A stretch of DNA of 64,000 bases, from positions 71,617,221 to 71,681,220 of the forward strand of contig NC_029516.1 in assembly GCF_001577835.2 (NCBI RefSeq). Direction: 5' to 3'. Each line of letters begins with the position of its first letter. The stretch's first letter is position 1. This DNA is from Coturnix japonica (lineage: Eukaryota; Chordata; Aves; Galliformes; Phasianidae). Positions 1 to 12,329 of the stretch are shown piece after piece. The translations under genes and the position numbers were made by a program. The notes under the pieces are model-generated. The model was not told where the DNA came from. It did no database searches and saw nothing but the letters and a program-made list of their open reading frames with translations.

Positions 1-3000
1 CAGTACAGCAAATCCAGCTGTGCCTTGGATGCATGAGCAGAGCAAATATTTCATGTTAAGAAACAAAATGAACAAGCACAACTTTACTTAACACACTTTG
101 GTCCTAAGGGGGTAATTAAAAACCTGTGCTTCTCTCTTGCGTTCGGAAAACACATGTGCCTGTTAGGATATCTTATGGCAGCTCTGTGTTAATGGTCTTG
201 TTTAATTATGCTTGACACTTTATTAAAGCACTTTGATAATTCTCCTCTTTGTAATTAGCTTTAGCGGTTTATTTTTTTTAAGCTACAATTTTCCTTTTAA
301 TGTGACCTGACAAACAAGGTCTGTGAAACTTTATACATTCCAGTCTGTCTCAGTGTGCAGGTTTAACTTCTTGCTTTGCACTTCCTCGACAGTACTGATT
401 GCTTCCTTGGTTGCCTTTGCAGAGGACTTGAATTTAAAAGAAATTATCTGCTTATTAACTATTGCAACATACTCTAAATCCTGCAACCAACGAGTACATG
501 AGGAATTGAATCACTCACGCTCTTTGTCTCTCCCAGTCATTTTCACAAGGGTATCTTTAAGACAGGTGCATGTACAAAGCAACTGGGTATCACTCGGGGA
601 AATTCTGTGAGGTTTGCTTAGAAGGAAAACCCCCCAGTTTTGAGAAGAAAACAACTGCACACTGTTGGTGAAATAGGGATCGGTGAGTGGCCGATGGCTC
701 CTTCATCTCTTCTTTCGGATGCTTCTTCCTGTCCTGATTGAATCTTGTCGTGTGCTGTCATGCTAAATGGCAGTAAATTGATTGCAGAGCCACAATTTTA
801 AGTTCACTGTTATTTTTTGCCAGTTAAAGTGAATGACATAAGGTGAGATTTCAAGATCTTTTGAGCTCAGGGCTGTGGAGTACTGCCTGCCTTTCTTCTC
901 TTGAGTAGCAGCTCTCTTGAAGTGATGTATTTTTCATTGGACAAAATTAGATCCCACAGCCACTTTGCTGCCACAGTTCCTGTTTGCACGGTAACACCTA
1001 TGTGTGTGACAGGCCAAGATGAGTGGTGGCTGCTTCTCATTTAGCTCCTTCCTCAGGTGCATTTTCTTGCCTAACCAAACAAGCAGCCCATCTCTACCCC
1101 ATTCTAATAGTGCTAATAGACTAATCTGTTTTTATAGCTGCTTTACCGTAGCCAGGTCAAAAGTTGACAACTTATGCAATGGATATCTATACGTTTTAGA
1201 CTTGATATAATGTCTCTTTAAAAAACAAACAAAAAAAAAACATTATATATATTTGTGAATATAGCTAATGATTTTTCTTTGTGCTGCTGGGATTTTAAGT
1301 GCAATTCAAGTAAGTCAGAATTTGGAACAATCAGGGACTTGTAAGAGATGTGACTTGTTAGTCGTTTTTGCCGTGGAGGTGGATGTGAGTGCTAGGGATA
1401 CAGGTTGGTACTTACAGTGCCTAACATACTGAGCCCCCCAGAAAACAAGATATTCAGCATTTTTAACCCCTGAAGACTGGAAAAGGTACTGGACAATAAA
1501 GTAAGTAAGAAGAAACTTGAATATTTGCTGACAGATGGTAGATTTCTACCATCCCTTCCTTGGAGGCCCTGGGGAGCGGGCAGTGGTTTTGCCAGTGCTC
1601 TGGCTTGTGGCTCTTTATTTTTTTGCCATTTTTCAATAGTGTATTTCAGTCGCTTCCGATGCGCCTCTGGCTGCAGTCTTCAGTCAGTGTTTTGGTATCA
1701 TTCCCCTAGTTGCTACAGCAGCCCAGCACGCCCTGGCTTTTGAAAATGTTCTTAAACTGGGATATAAGTGTGTGAAGGAAAGTTGCTCGTTCCACCTTCC
1801 CTGCAGGGTCGAGGGCCATGCCGGCATTGTTCCTCCGTCTCGCCATCTCCTTGCCAAGGGGAGCTGATGGTGTGCTTCTGAATGCAGGTACTGAATAGGA
1901 ACAGTGGGATCACAGGGAAAAGAAGCAAAATATCAACTTGACTGGGAGCAATTTCTACAGTTGCCAGTTCTTTTATGTTTGTTATTCTTTAATAAGAGGT
2001 GAGACCTGAGGAAGTCGGTAATGAATATTTAAACATACTCTGAAGTGGCCAGATGCAGTTTTTCATGAGCTTCTGTCCTGGTCATTTTGAGTCTTTGAAA
2101 TCTTGTGTTGAATTATAATGGGAGTAGGGGGGAGGGAAAGGAAAACCAGCTCCTTTTTGGTTCTTACCCTTGTTGGCTATAATGAATGGAAGGAATTTAA
2201 TCCAATGAAAGTAATGAAACTTAATCCCTGCACTGTTGTCTTTGTTAACCAGTTCAAAGAACTATTTTTAATGCATCTTATTCACACCAGGCAGATGAAT
2301 TTCTGCCATTGCCACCCCCCAACTGGGGGTACTTCAAGTAGACTACTTCAGAATGCACACTAATGCAGCAGTAACTCTATCTTGGAAGCTTCCATTGATT
2401 ATTTCATTTGCCTGCCTGGATAAAGGATTGGGCTTTTACTGACCTGAACGTGAAGGCGAGAAAGGGTTCTCATCTAGCCCTCTGGTTGCATTTTTATCAT
2501 GGCCGTTTGTTTCAGGAAGCCTTAAAAAAGTGCCTTACGTTTTTTAAGATGTATTTTGCTAAAAATGTCCGAATGCAGGATATCTCTAACATTATTTCAT
2601 TATGAGCTGTAAAACAAACCATAAACACTAAAACCAAAAATGTTATTTCTACAGCTGTGTGTGTCCATTATTTGCCTGACGTCTCAACTCGGGGTATTGC
2701 TGAAGCAGAATGCAGAGCTGTGAACGTTACAAAAGGGGCCGAGAGTGGATTAGATCTGTCCTGTGCAACCAGCAGTAGGTGAAACTTGCAGAAGGATTGC
2801 TGAAACTCTTGGCTTTTGGAGCCCATTTGTAACACATCAGAGAATGTTATAAGCAAGAATTCATTTTGCTCGTGTTCCCAAGATCTACTCCATCCCTTAA
2901 AGATAGAAGTAATTAATGGCAGGATCAATCTAAGCACAAGAGAGGGCAGTTTTCCATCAATCTAGAGCAACAGTCGTGTAGTTCTTGAATTGTTTCCCTC

Positions 3001-3555
3001 TTCCTTATTCTCTAACTCAGAGACCTGTTGATCGTTTTTTGAATGTTAATTTCCTGATCGTGTTAACTGTGTTCCCATGTCTTGTGTAATCCCATGTTTC
3101 CTTCTACATCCTTAATAGTTTTTTGTGTTCTGTTGCCAAAATGTCTCAGATCCTGCTGTGCAGTTACCAGATGTCAGTGCAGGAATGTGGTATATTGGAA
3201 AGCCGGACGGTGAAAAACAAGAGTTGCTTGATATTAACTTAATCAGGAACTGCCTCAGACATGGTTCAACTTCGCATGTAATGCAAACCTCTCCAATGAT
3301 GCAGCAGTAACTGTGGATTACTTTCCCCCCCGAGTCCCACTTCTGACCAGTATTTTGTGGTGGGAGTGAGTGTAACTCCAGTTTCAGTTCAGTGGCTGCT
3401 TGCAGGGAATACTGTGTGCAGATCCCTTCACTCTTATCTTTGTCCTGGCCTGGTGCTCTACTGGTGGCAGCTCAAGGCATGCTGTCGTACTGCTGAAGGA
3501 TTAACATGTGGTCAGAGCAGAGTGCCATTGGGGTCTCTAAAAGAGTATATCCAAA
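1..3555. other. Non-coding stretch, possible LRRC58 3' flank
   Basis: No reading frame here resembles a known protein and no repeat is recognised. The sequence is AT-rich, with an A-rich run near 1220-1240 and an AATAAA at 1495-1500. In mammals and birds LRRC58 lies immediately upstream of GPR156 on the same strand, so part of this stretch could be its 3'UTR or downstream flank. That is inference from synteny only; no LRRC58 coding sequence is visible. Confidence 0.3.
3149..3310 (+). other. Short unidentified reading frame with acceptor-like start
   Basis: A 53-codon open frame ends in TAA at 3308-3310. It follows a T-rich tract and a CAG at 3146-3148 that could act as a splice acceptor. Its composition is balanced and hydrophilic (for example GKPDGEKQELLDINLIRN), unlike the Ser/Leu/Cys-rich chance frames nearby. 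I do not recognise the protein. It could be a chance frame, a fragment of a retrocopy, or a terminal exon of an unannotated transcript. Confidence 0.12.
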
Positions 3556-3557
3556 AG

Positions 3558-3660
3558 ATCATAGAATCATTTTAGTTGGAAAGGACCCTTGAAGATCACC
3601 TAGTCCAACTCCTGCAATGAATAGGGACATCCACAGCTATATCAGGGTGCTCAGAGCAAA
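3558..3660 (-). mobile_element. CR1 LINE fragment, 3' end
   Basis: The reverse complement of a CR1 3' end is visible: a CATAGAATCAT end, then TTGGAAAGGACCC, then the 'gatca..tagtccaac' block. Only about 100 bases of the 3' tail are present, which is typical of 5'-truncated CR1. It is moderately diverged. Confidence 0.75.
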
Positions 3661-6600
3661 TTTCTTCTGCAGAGCTTTGCAGACAGGTAGGAAAATTCCA
3701 CCTTATCAATAGTGGTTTTCCATTATTGGTGGATGGCCTGGTGTCCATAGTAAAAATGACTTTATAACAAATGTGTGTAATAATGTTGAGAAAATGCTGT
3801 GCTTTTTGCCAGATCGTGTTATGTAGTTGCTGTCCGTGGACTTAATTTGGTAATAAAATGTCATTTACTCTGGGGAGAGCTGTCCTGCTGCACCTCAGGA
3901 AGAAGAGCTGTGTAAGAAGGAAGGCACTGACCAAGTCTTTGCCAGCCAGACAGCGGGAGCAGCGTGGAACAGGGATGGACAGCAGAAATAAAGGGCCTTC
4001 TGTTTCTCTTCATAATGGCTCTCTGCCTCAAGGTCTTTTTTGGAGATGGGAGACATCTGGCTTTGGGAACATCCTTTATGTCAAGCAAACAGGTCACTGC
4101 AGTTTCTGCGCCTCTGTCATGGATCCATTTGTGCTGCAGAGTTTCTCCACTTTCCCCTGCTCCTTAGCAGAAGGCCCACAGCACTCTGCTCGTAAATCCT
4201 GCCTGGATGTGGGTACCTGAAAGCACTGTCTGCACTCAGTGCTTCGTGTGCTGTTACGTACAGTGCTGCTGGAAAGAACAGACAGGAGGATTTTAAAACA
4301 CTGACTGGATGAACATAACCAAGCGCCCTTTATTGCTGCCATCAGGAGGAGCAGCAGCAAGGGGCTGCTTGAAAAACTGAGCTCAGTGTTTTCATCTTCA
4401 AACAAACACAGCACTGTGTTTTGCAAAGTTAACGTTCCCTGGTTATTCTCTCCACATATCTGGGGTTAAACCGTGCCTGTTTGTTTGTGTCTCTCTCTTT
4501 AAAGCAGCAGCAGCAGACTTCTGTGGAGAGATGCAATCATGAAAGGCCTTGCGGAAACCCCACGTGACTGGGCCGGTTGAAACATGTTTTAAACAATTCG
4601 GGAAAGTTTGAAACTATTTTTGGTTTTCTCAGTTTACAACCCCATCTGCCCACTCCTCTCTTTCAAAGCCCTGCCTGAAGATAACCCTTCGTGATGGTCT
4701 CAAGGGAAAGAGCGGCCCTAACACTGGCTGTGCCTGGTACTGTGGCCTGGTCCTCTCTGGGCACCCTGCCCATAGACCTGGTTTGCTGAGCATGTGGAAG
4801 GGAGATGTATGGCCTTAAGAGCCAAAAGCCTTCCTCAATCAGCTGCTGCCAACCTGTGTGCTCTGGGCTTGTTATGGCAGCGGGTGTTTACATCCCTGAG
4901 CTCTGAGGGCTCTTCGGCAGTCAGCCACAAGGGCATGAGCTGCTGTGGAGTGCGTCCAGGAGGGCCTTCATCTTTTGATAGAGTGCCTTAGGCATTGCAC
5001 CCTGAGCAAAGTATGGAAGCTCTGATTTATTGCTGTAAACTTAGCCTGTGCTGTAGTGGCTGGAAGAGCCCTGGTGAGGTGTATCCCAGCTCTGGGCCTC
5101 CCAGTGCCAAGCAGCTGTCTGTGGCTGGTGCCTTCCTCCAGGAAAGAGGGCAGAGGGAGGCCATGCTCACCACATGAGGAGGCCAGCCTTCTCCTTGTTC
5201 ACCTTGTCCTCATTGCATGTAAATGACCCCACGCGATGCCATTTGCACAGCAGATGATTAGCAGGGCTTGCCTACCTTCAGCGTGGAAAAATGAACGTGG
5301 CTTTACCATTATGCAGTTGACTGTTTGAATCCAGAAGCTTATTTCTTGAAGGTGAAACCTAATGATGCTTTGCTGGGACAAGATGAGATGCACTCCTTCT
5401 GATCCGGATGTTACTGAAATAAGAGTGGTGTTGCCTGTGGATAGAGACATAACATACTTCATGGTGTGTAAAGGTAACAGGCAGCTCCTTCCCAATGGGT
5501 GGGCACGTAGCACGTCAGAAATAGGGAAGCATGCCTCACAAATGGCTATTTATTTCTCACTGATAGTATTAAGGCACTGTCAGATGAGTCCCCCAGTGAC
5601 ATCTGGGATGGTGGGGAGATTTGTAGGTAATCATGAACCAGCGAATCCTGCTAATGGCTGGTTCATCACCCAAGAAAAACCTTTTCATCTTTCCAGAGAC
5701 TTCTTTTCAGACGGCCGTAATAGCAGTAGTCCTGGTCAAGGCAACCACAGGAGTGGACGTGGGTCTGTGGTGGCTTTGTTCAGGCAGCACATTAATTCCT
5801 GAACTCCAGAATAATAGCCCAGCATCAAAAAGGCTCAAATGGCACTCGAAAATAAGACTGTTCTGGTCATCTTCAGCTACTGCTCCAGGTGCCAGGACTC
5901 TGTATTTTCCCAAGCCTGCTTCCAGAAACATGGGGGATCCCTTGGGTTTGACCAACTACCGCAGGAGCTGAGTTTTGTGAGAAAGCGTTGACACTGGAAC
6001 TATTGGTTAGAGTGATAAAAATCCACCATTGCTCATTCATTCTTCCTGCACTGAGGAGCCTGAGCATCATCACAGGCCTGAGAGGTTTCCACCGAAAACA
6101 AACAAGCTGTCAGATGCCTCCACGATCTTTTATCTGGTAATAATTGTCTTCTCTCTGCGGATTTCACTGGCAAACATCTATTCATAAACTTTTTCAAAGG
6201 CTCCTTTTCTTAAGGAAAGAAAAAAAGAAGGGTGTGTTTCTTTTAGTTTTAAAGGAGACCAGGCTGAATGGGTTTCAAAGCTTCAGAGGGCTTACAACGT
6301 CGGGCTGGTGTGCGTAGCTCTGTGAAGTAGGTGATTATAATGCTTTTAAATGACAGCAACCTCTCGCACCAAAAGCTGCTGCGGTTGTAAAATATTTTCC
6401 CATCTCAGTTTCTAAAGTTCGGGGAAAGCAGCCCACAGTCACTGCTTCAAGTTTCTTAGTGGCAAGGAAGTGGCAAACGTGTTTATCTGAGTGCTTTAAG
6501 TTCTGTTCTAGTGATCCCGGGCCTGACTCAACCTTAAAGGATGTGGGAAATCTATTACCTGGCTTTTAGGTGTAGGATATGGACTCAGCAGCAGGGGGTG

Positions 6601-7404
6601 AGCCCCAGGTCCCCACTGCAACAAAAGACCACCCGAGAGGGACCGTAATCAGCAAAGTGCTTTAGATTAGTAGCTAGAGCCAGAAAAAAAGGGTGCTTCT
6701 GTTGTGATGAGAGTTAGATCCACGTTAATAGAAAGGCTTTGGGGTTTGTTTTTATTCTCTATTGTTAGAAAGAAAAACATCACAGCGACGAAGTATTTCT
6801 TCTGCTTCAGTGAAGCGCTGAGCTGAGGTCACCGTGTGACTTCATAGGTAGTCACAGACTGCTACAATTGAAGGAAACCATCATTTACCACCTGTTATTT
6901 AGCAGATGGGCACAGCTGAAACACAGCACTGCAGGAGGCTTTGTTGTTTCCTTATCAAATCCTGTGAGGATGTGATACCCCCTGAGACCACTAAGTGCTG
7001 CTGGGCTTGGGTGTTGCTGGCCGCAGCGGGTGAACCCTGAAAGCTTTGGTGGTTCACATTAGCATCAAAGAAGCTGGCTGCTTTCCCTGGGTTCCAGCTC
7101 ATGCTGAACCTTTAATAATAACACACGAGGACTCAGTATTACAGGAAAGAGCAGGCTGGATTATTGGGCACACTGGACATGAGCAGTCGCCTACATAAAT
7201 TAGCTGAACTCCCGGTATCCTGTGTGGGCATGTACTGGGGCCTGTGCAAAGCTCAGATGGATTCCTCAACAGCTCTGTCCTTGGAGGTCTGTATGGAGCA
7301 TTGCTGTGGGACACCAGTGTGGTTCTTCCATGAAGCACTGACAGACTTTGGAGGAGTTCAGTCATTCATTCACCAAAAGAGTTGCCACCCACCAGCTGTG
7401 GCTG
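3661..7404. other. Non-coding stretch upstream of GPR156
   Basis: Mostly unique sequence. Open frames here (up to about 146 codons near 5362-5802) have chance-like composition and resemble no known family. An AATAAA occurs at 3852-3857. No RNA gene or repeat was recognised. Confidence 0.4.
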
Positions 7405-7520
7405 CCTCTGGCCCCTCCAACCTGGCCCCAAACGCCTCCAGGGATGGGGCACCCACAGCCTGTTCCAAGATGTGCTGGGTTTCTTCCTCTGTCCTGCCAC
7501 AGAAACTTGTCAGAGCTTCA
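7405..7520 (-). mobile_element. CR1 LINE fragment, ORF2 end region
   Basis: Reading the minus strand gives the end of CR1 ORF2 and the following tail ('cctccagggatggggca' and 'gcctgttcca' on the plus strand). The start and end are approximate; the simple 3' terminus is not evident. Confidence 0.65.
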
Positions 7521-7613
7521 CAGCTTTGGGAGACTCCTCCCATTGTTATATTTGTTGCAGTTAGTTTGCCAGAAGGTTTAAATATTGCCAAAGCCACGAC
7601 AACGGACACTTGA

Positions 7614-7769
7614 ATGTGCTCTGAAAGAGACTCATTCCCTCAGGATATCGCTCTCAAAAAAGGAAATGATCCCAACGAATTGGAGAGGCTCTTGTCAGAG
7701 ATGAAGCGATTGGAGCAGAATGGATCAGGGAGAGCTGAGTGCACCACCTGTCCACCAGCAGCTCATTGA
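7614..7769 (+). other. 51-codon unidentified reading frame between two CR1 copies
   Basis: ATG at 7614, TGA at 7767-7769. The middle (about residues 15-36) is charged and amphipathic, including NELERLLSEMKRLEQ, with a heptad-like Leu/Met spacing; a CCCTCAG at about residue 9 could serve as a splice acceptor. No family is recognised. It may be chance or the relic of a retrocopied exon. Confidence 0.12.
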
Positions 7770-7994
7770 TTGCGGGGAAATGGCCGAACAGGGGCTGAAT
7801 GATGTGTCAGGCCCGAGCCCTCTGTACCTGTCTGACCTCCCGTCAGGTGAATCTGGGATCAGCCTTGTTTGCATAGGAGACAGGATAGGTGAGCAGGGTG
7901 TTGCTCGCAAACCAGTTTCCACTGGTGGGAGTAAACTTGGATTCTGAGCACAGTGGAAACCACGCTGGAGCTGAAATTCTGGCTTCAGACTGCG

Positions 7995-8140
7995 CCATAG
8001 CTTCTGCCCCATCCAACCTGGCCTTGGAAGCCTCCAGAGATGGGGCACCACAGCTTCTCTGGACAGTCTGTGCCAGCGCCTCCCCGCTCTCTGAGTGAAG
8101 AATTTCTACCTAATATCTAACCTAAATCTCCCCTCTTTTG
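7995..8140 (-). mobile_element. CR1 LINE fragment, ORF2 end region
   Basis: Minus-strand CR1. The plus strand shows 'ccaacctggccttggaagcctccagagatggggca', followed by a diverged block and 'atatctaacctaaatctccc', as expected for the reverse complement of the ORF2 C-terminus. It sits head-to-head with the plus-strand CR1 that starts 25 bases downstream. Confidence 0.8.
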
Positions 8141-8164
8141 GTTTATCTTTTGGTTTATTGGTTG

Positions 8165-8335
8165 GTGGTTGTGGATGCCCCGTCCTTGGAGGTGTTCAAG
8201 GCCAGGTTGGACGGGGCCCTGGGCAACCTGATCTAGTAAATGTGTATGTTTGGTGGCCCTGCTAAGCAGGAGGGTTGGAACTACATGATCATTGGGGTCC
8301 CTTCCAACCCGGGTCATTCTGTGATTCTGTGATCT
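8165..8335 (+). mobile_element. CR1 LINE 3' end, young subfamily
   Basis: The 3' end of a CR1, from the ORF2 C-terminus (VVDAPSLEVFKARLDGALG, stop at 8234-8236) to two ATTCTGTG terminal units. It is nearly identical to copies at 37394-37588 and 53472-53799, sharing the distinctive 'atgtgtatgtttggtggccc' block. Confidence 0.93.
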
Positions 8336-8879
8336 CCATTCCCCCTTGCTTTAGAGGACATGTTGCAGCCATTGGCTGCCACATGCTGAGAAGATGGCAA
8401 ACGACAGATGTTCATAGTGCTTCATGTCCATCACGGTGCTACCTGATGTAGTGTTCGGGTACGTTGCTGCAGGCTGTGTGTGTATTGGTGCCCATGAGCA
8501 AAACCAAGAGGGAGCACTCTATGCAGCACACGTGTGACTGATGGCCTCAGTGAGTGGGGCCAGGATGGACATCTCAGGGCAGTCATAGGCGGTCAGACAG
8601 CAATTCGGATTAATGAAGTCTGATGTTCCCCAAACCGAATTAAACACAACGTGCAGTTCATCCCAAAGGAAAACTTGGACTGAAAACTGAGTAGTTTACG
8701 GGGAGTTCGGCAGGTGACCGAAGCCGTGGTTGAAACAGAGGCTGATTTTAACACTGCGGTGTAATGTGAACTTTTAGGATGGAAATCCCACCTGTAACAA
8801 ACACACCGACCCCACCGTCTCCGGAGAGACGTTAGTAACAGTTCCACGCGGTGCAGCCGTTACCCAGCTCCTTGGAGCG
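8336..8879. other. Unique sequence before the CpG island
   Basis: No gene or repeat is recognised. GC content rises toward the CpG island that follows. Confidence 0.4.
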
Positions 8880-10110
8880 CCGAGGCTTCGGAGCTCAGCG
8901 GCAGCGAGAGCGATCACTGCGCACATCACGAGCTGTAGGGGAGGGAAACACCCGCTTGGCAGAGCTCAGCGCTTTCCAGAGGTGATGTGGGGCCGGGACG
9001 TGAACCTGGGAGCTGCTGGGGGCTTTCGGCTGAAGGAGCCGGGGTAGAAAACCAGGTCACATAGAGTTGGGAGAGGCTGGAAGTTAACGCGTGCGCCGGG
9101 GCTGCGGGAGGCGAGAGGGAAAGAGAAGGAGTGAGGATGCCGGGGGCCGCAGGGTCTGTGGGTGGGACAGGGAGCTCCCGGCCCCCGGATTAAAGCCGGG
9201 ACCGAGGGAAACCGGGACCCCGGCGGGGAGACGCCGAGCCGGGCGGGAGGAGCGGGGCCGCCCCGGCCCCTCCCCGCCGCCCGCCTCCACCGTGCCGAGC
9301 CGTGCCGAGCCGAGCAGGACGCAGCCGTCGGCAGCCCCGAGGTTCGCAGCTCGGCGGCGCTCCGCACAGCCTCGGGCCGGTGCAGGTGGGTCGGGGGCTG
9401 CAGCGGGGGGCGAGCGGCTTTGGGGCCCCGCTTCGGGGAGGTGTTGGTCGGGGGGCTCCGTGCTCGCAGCGCTTGGTGCTCGGGTTGCTCCGTGTTCGGG
9501 GTGCGGCGCGGTGCTGGAGATCACCTCCGGCCTCGCAGCGGTGGTGGGCGTGAGACGGTATGATGTTTTTTTTTCCCCCTCTTTTGAAAGTGCCCGCACC
9601 CTACGGGCTGCGCCGTGCAGGGGATGCTGAGCAGGAGCGGGTTGGCTGCGGGATGCGGGGATGGGAAGTTGTGGCTCCGGTGAGCTCGCTTCCCGGAACA
9701 CACTGGGTTTCATTGGAGTGGAAGGAGCAAAGGGAGGAAAGGCTGCGCTCAGCCCCCCAGCGGGGCAGAGGGTCCCGTTTGGCCCTGCAGCATCCCCGCT
9801 CCTGCTCACTTGCTCGGGGGCAGCGTGCCGGGAGCGGCTCACGACATCCCCGCTCGGCCTCGGCTGGATGTCAGCGCTGCACAACGCCAGGGCCGCGTAT
9901 TTTCCACTGCCCCACGGCCACCCTGCAGCCCCAGCGGGGCTCGGAGGAGAGCGGGGAAACCGGATCCCTGGAAACTGGCAGCCGTCGCCCGGCCGCAGCC
10001 CGGGTTGAGTTGCAGCTGGCGTTTCTTGGCGCCCTTGATGTGCCGGCATCGCCTCGCCTGCGCCCTGCCAGGGCGAGCCCGGTGGGAGCTGGCGTGGCTC
10101 TGACCCACAC
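8880..10110 (+). promoter_or_regulatory. GPR156: CpG island, probable GPR156 promoter and non-coding exon 1
   Basis: About 1.2 kb very rich in G+C and CpG, in contrast with flanks on both sides. It has GC boxes around 9255-9290 and no evident TATA box. A good donor (TGCAG|GTGGGT, exon end at 9385) lies in the island, and a good acceptor lies just before the first coding exon at 12,329, so a 5' non-coding exon spliced over about 2.9 kb is plausible. The long frames on both strands in the island are by-products of high GC. Assignment to GPR156 rests on position and orientation; a divergent transcript is also possible. Confidence 0.65.
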
Positions 10111-11155
10111 GGGGCACCTCCCCAGGAGGCAACAGAGACTGCTCTGCCTCCTGTTTGGGGCTCAGAACCTGTCATCCGATTTCCAAGCTCCCGTCTGATT
10201 TTAAAAGGCAGGAATCATACAAATGATGGCGAGCTGTTCTGGGTTGGCAGCATCCCCTCTGCCCGGCTTTGCGGTGCCGCCACCCTCACCCGACCTGCGG
10301 GAGCACTGCTCAGGGCCAGTGTCTGATTGCAGGAGCTCCTCTCTGCCAGCTCCTGAAATGCTGAGCTCCATCTGCAGCGCTCAGACCTCATGGAAGCATC
10401 CCGCTGTGGCCTCTCTGCACTTCCATAGCTCAGCAGCGAGGAGAGAACCTCTATCTTAATTAAGTCCCACACACCTCAGGTTTGAGTTGCTCCTGTAAAT
10501 AGCAAGCTAGATGGCTTTTATGGGTGCAGTTATGGAGAGCGGTGCAGGCTGTGCCTCCCTGTGGCTGCCAGCAGTGTGAGTGCCTGGAGGCCACAGCTCG
10601 GGGTTATGGCTCAGAGTGGCGCGTTGGGACAGGAGTTGGATGGGAATGGCTGGGAAGAGGTGGATTTGCAAAGAGGGGATGGAAGCAGGAGGTGACGGCA
10701 TCGGCAGCATGGATGGGCAGCCAACAATGCTTCCATATCTGGAAGGTGGATGAGGATGAATGCATGGCCACTTTGTAGGGGTGGCTGGAAATGGTTCATG
10801 GGAAAGCTGGGAGGGGAGAGGAAGAGGCAATGCTTGAATAGCTGTGTTTGGAGGTGCTGCCGTGAGCGTAGCTTGGGATTTTTTTGGCCGCCTTGGGGTT
10901 GGAGATGCTGCAGGTTTCTCAGGTCAAACGAGAAGGGATCTTGTTGGGCAAGAACAGCAGAAGGGAGCAGCGCGAATCTTCCTTAGAAGCACCAGAGTTT
11001 TCTGAATTGCAAAACCCATCTCATGTCACTCATCTTACTAGAAAAGCTATCAGATGGCTCGGTGGTTTAAGCGTGGGGCCTGGCATCCCGTCCTGCTGGG
11101 CCTGCTCCCCACCAGTAGGCCCCATCTCCCATCAGCGGGGGCATAAGATTAACAG
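10111..11155. other. Probable GPR156 intron 1, first part
   Basis: Moderately GC-rich, mostly unique sequence. A tRNA-A-box-like string occurs near 11052 but no B box follows. No other feature is seen. Confidence 0.4.
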
Positions 11156-11292
11156 AGCCTCCTCCTTGGACTCTCTCAGGTTGGGCATTAGGAAAAATGC
11201 CTTCTCAGAAGGAGCAGTGAGGCAGTGGCACAGCTGCCCAGGGAGGTGGTGCAGTCGCTGTGCCTGGAGGTGTTGAAGATATGTGGGGATCG
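11156..11292 (+). mobile_element. CR1 LINE fragment
   Basis: A plus-strand CR1 piece covering the ORF2 end region: 'ggttgggcattaggaaaaa', then the cagctgcccagggaggtgg block and 'tgcctggaggtgtt'. It lacks the terminal 8-bp units, so the 3' end is degraded. Confidence 0.75.
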
Positions 11293-12329
11293 TTCCGTTA
11301 TTTGCACATTGACTTGTTTGGTTTTCCACCTTTGGATCCATGGAGTTGTGACACTGCCTTGTTTTTGGGTGGAAGCCTTCAACACTAGGTGAATAATGAT
11401 TAGGTGAGGTGAAACCTTCATCGGGCCTGCTTCGGGCTCAGGCATTTTGCGTAGATTTTTCAGCTTCTTTAAGTTTGGGGTTTTATTCCTTTGCTTTTTC
11501 AAACAAGGATCTGAAAGCAAAGAGAAACATTAGAGAGAGTCAAGATTTAAACGTCACCAGTGTTATTGCAGGATGTTTATACACCCATATACAGTTGCTC
11601 ATCATCAGCAGACAAGTCATCTTGGGACTAGGAGAACCTAAAGATGCAGCTCGACATTGAGTTAAATGCAAATTGCCTTTGACCCAAGTGCTCCCAAGGG
11701 GCAGCTTCATGGGGAGATGTGCTGGCTCTTGGGGCGGCTGGGCATCACTGTGTTCACCCAGAGGTGCCCCACGAGCTCCCTGCAGACCAGTGTCCATCTG
11801 TGAGTGGTGGGACAGCCTCACCTGGTGCTGGCCTTTTGCTGTGCACGTGGTGGTGGCAGCTTTTCCTTTCCAGGAGCTTCTGACCCACGAGGTGCACCTG
11901 AGGAAGGGGAATGAATGGTGGTGCTGGGCCCTTTAGCTGTGTTTTGGGTCTGAGCTCGGGGTTCATGTGCTGGGGCAGCATCAAGGAACACTCCTAGAAA
12001 GAGTTTTTGCCTCCCTGCCGCTACCAGTAAGCAGGGACAGAGCTTTCGTGCATCCTCCCCAGCTGCTGGTGGCGGGAGCCTCGCTAAGGGCCGTGTACGG
12101 GAAGCTAATTAAAACCAGTGACAATGGTAATTGGGTAGGGATGCTTGAGCTTAAGTATGACCTCATGTCTAAAATGGTAATGAAGCCTATTAAAATCCCC
12201 ACCGAAGAGGAGCAAAGGAGGCAGTGAGAGTGCATGGGGGCCGGGGTGCCAGGACTGGCACATGCCTGGCCTGGGCTCTGCACTGGGGGCTGGCAGCCGC
12301 AGTGACACCCACTGCATGTTGTTCTGCAG
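11293..12329. other. Probable GPR156 intron 1, second part
   Basis: Non-coding, no repeat recognised. It ends in a usable acceptor (TTGTTCTGCAG, AG at 12,328-12,329), which would open the exon carrying the start codon. Confidence 0.4.

Noticed and set aside
5362-5971. Overlapping 146- and 112-codon frames upstream of GPR156
   Set aside because: Two overlapping frames of chance-like composition; no motif or family likeness.
9084-10175. 363-codon minus-strand open frame in the GPR156 CpG island
   Set aside because: Pro/Arg/Ala-rich composition of the sort GC-rich DNA gives in any frame, overlapped by long frames in other phases; no family likeness.
11040-11125. tRNA-like A box in 'gatggctcggtggtttaagcg'
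   Set aside because: No matching B box (GGTTCGANTCC) or acceptor stem follows.
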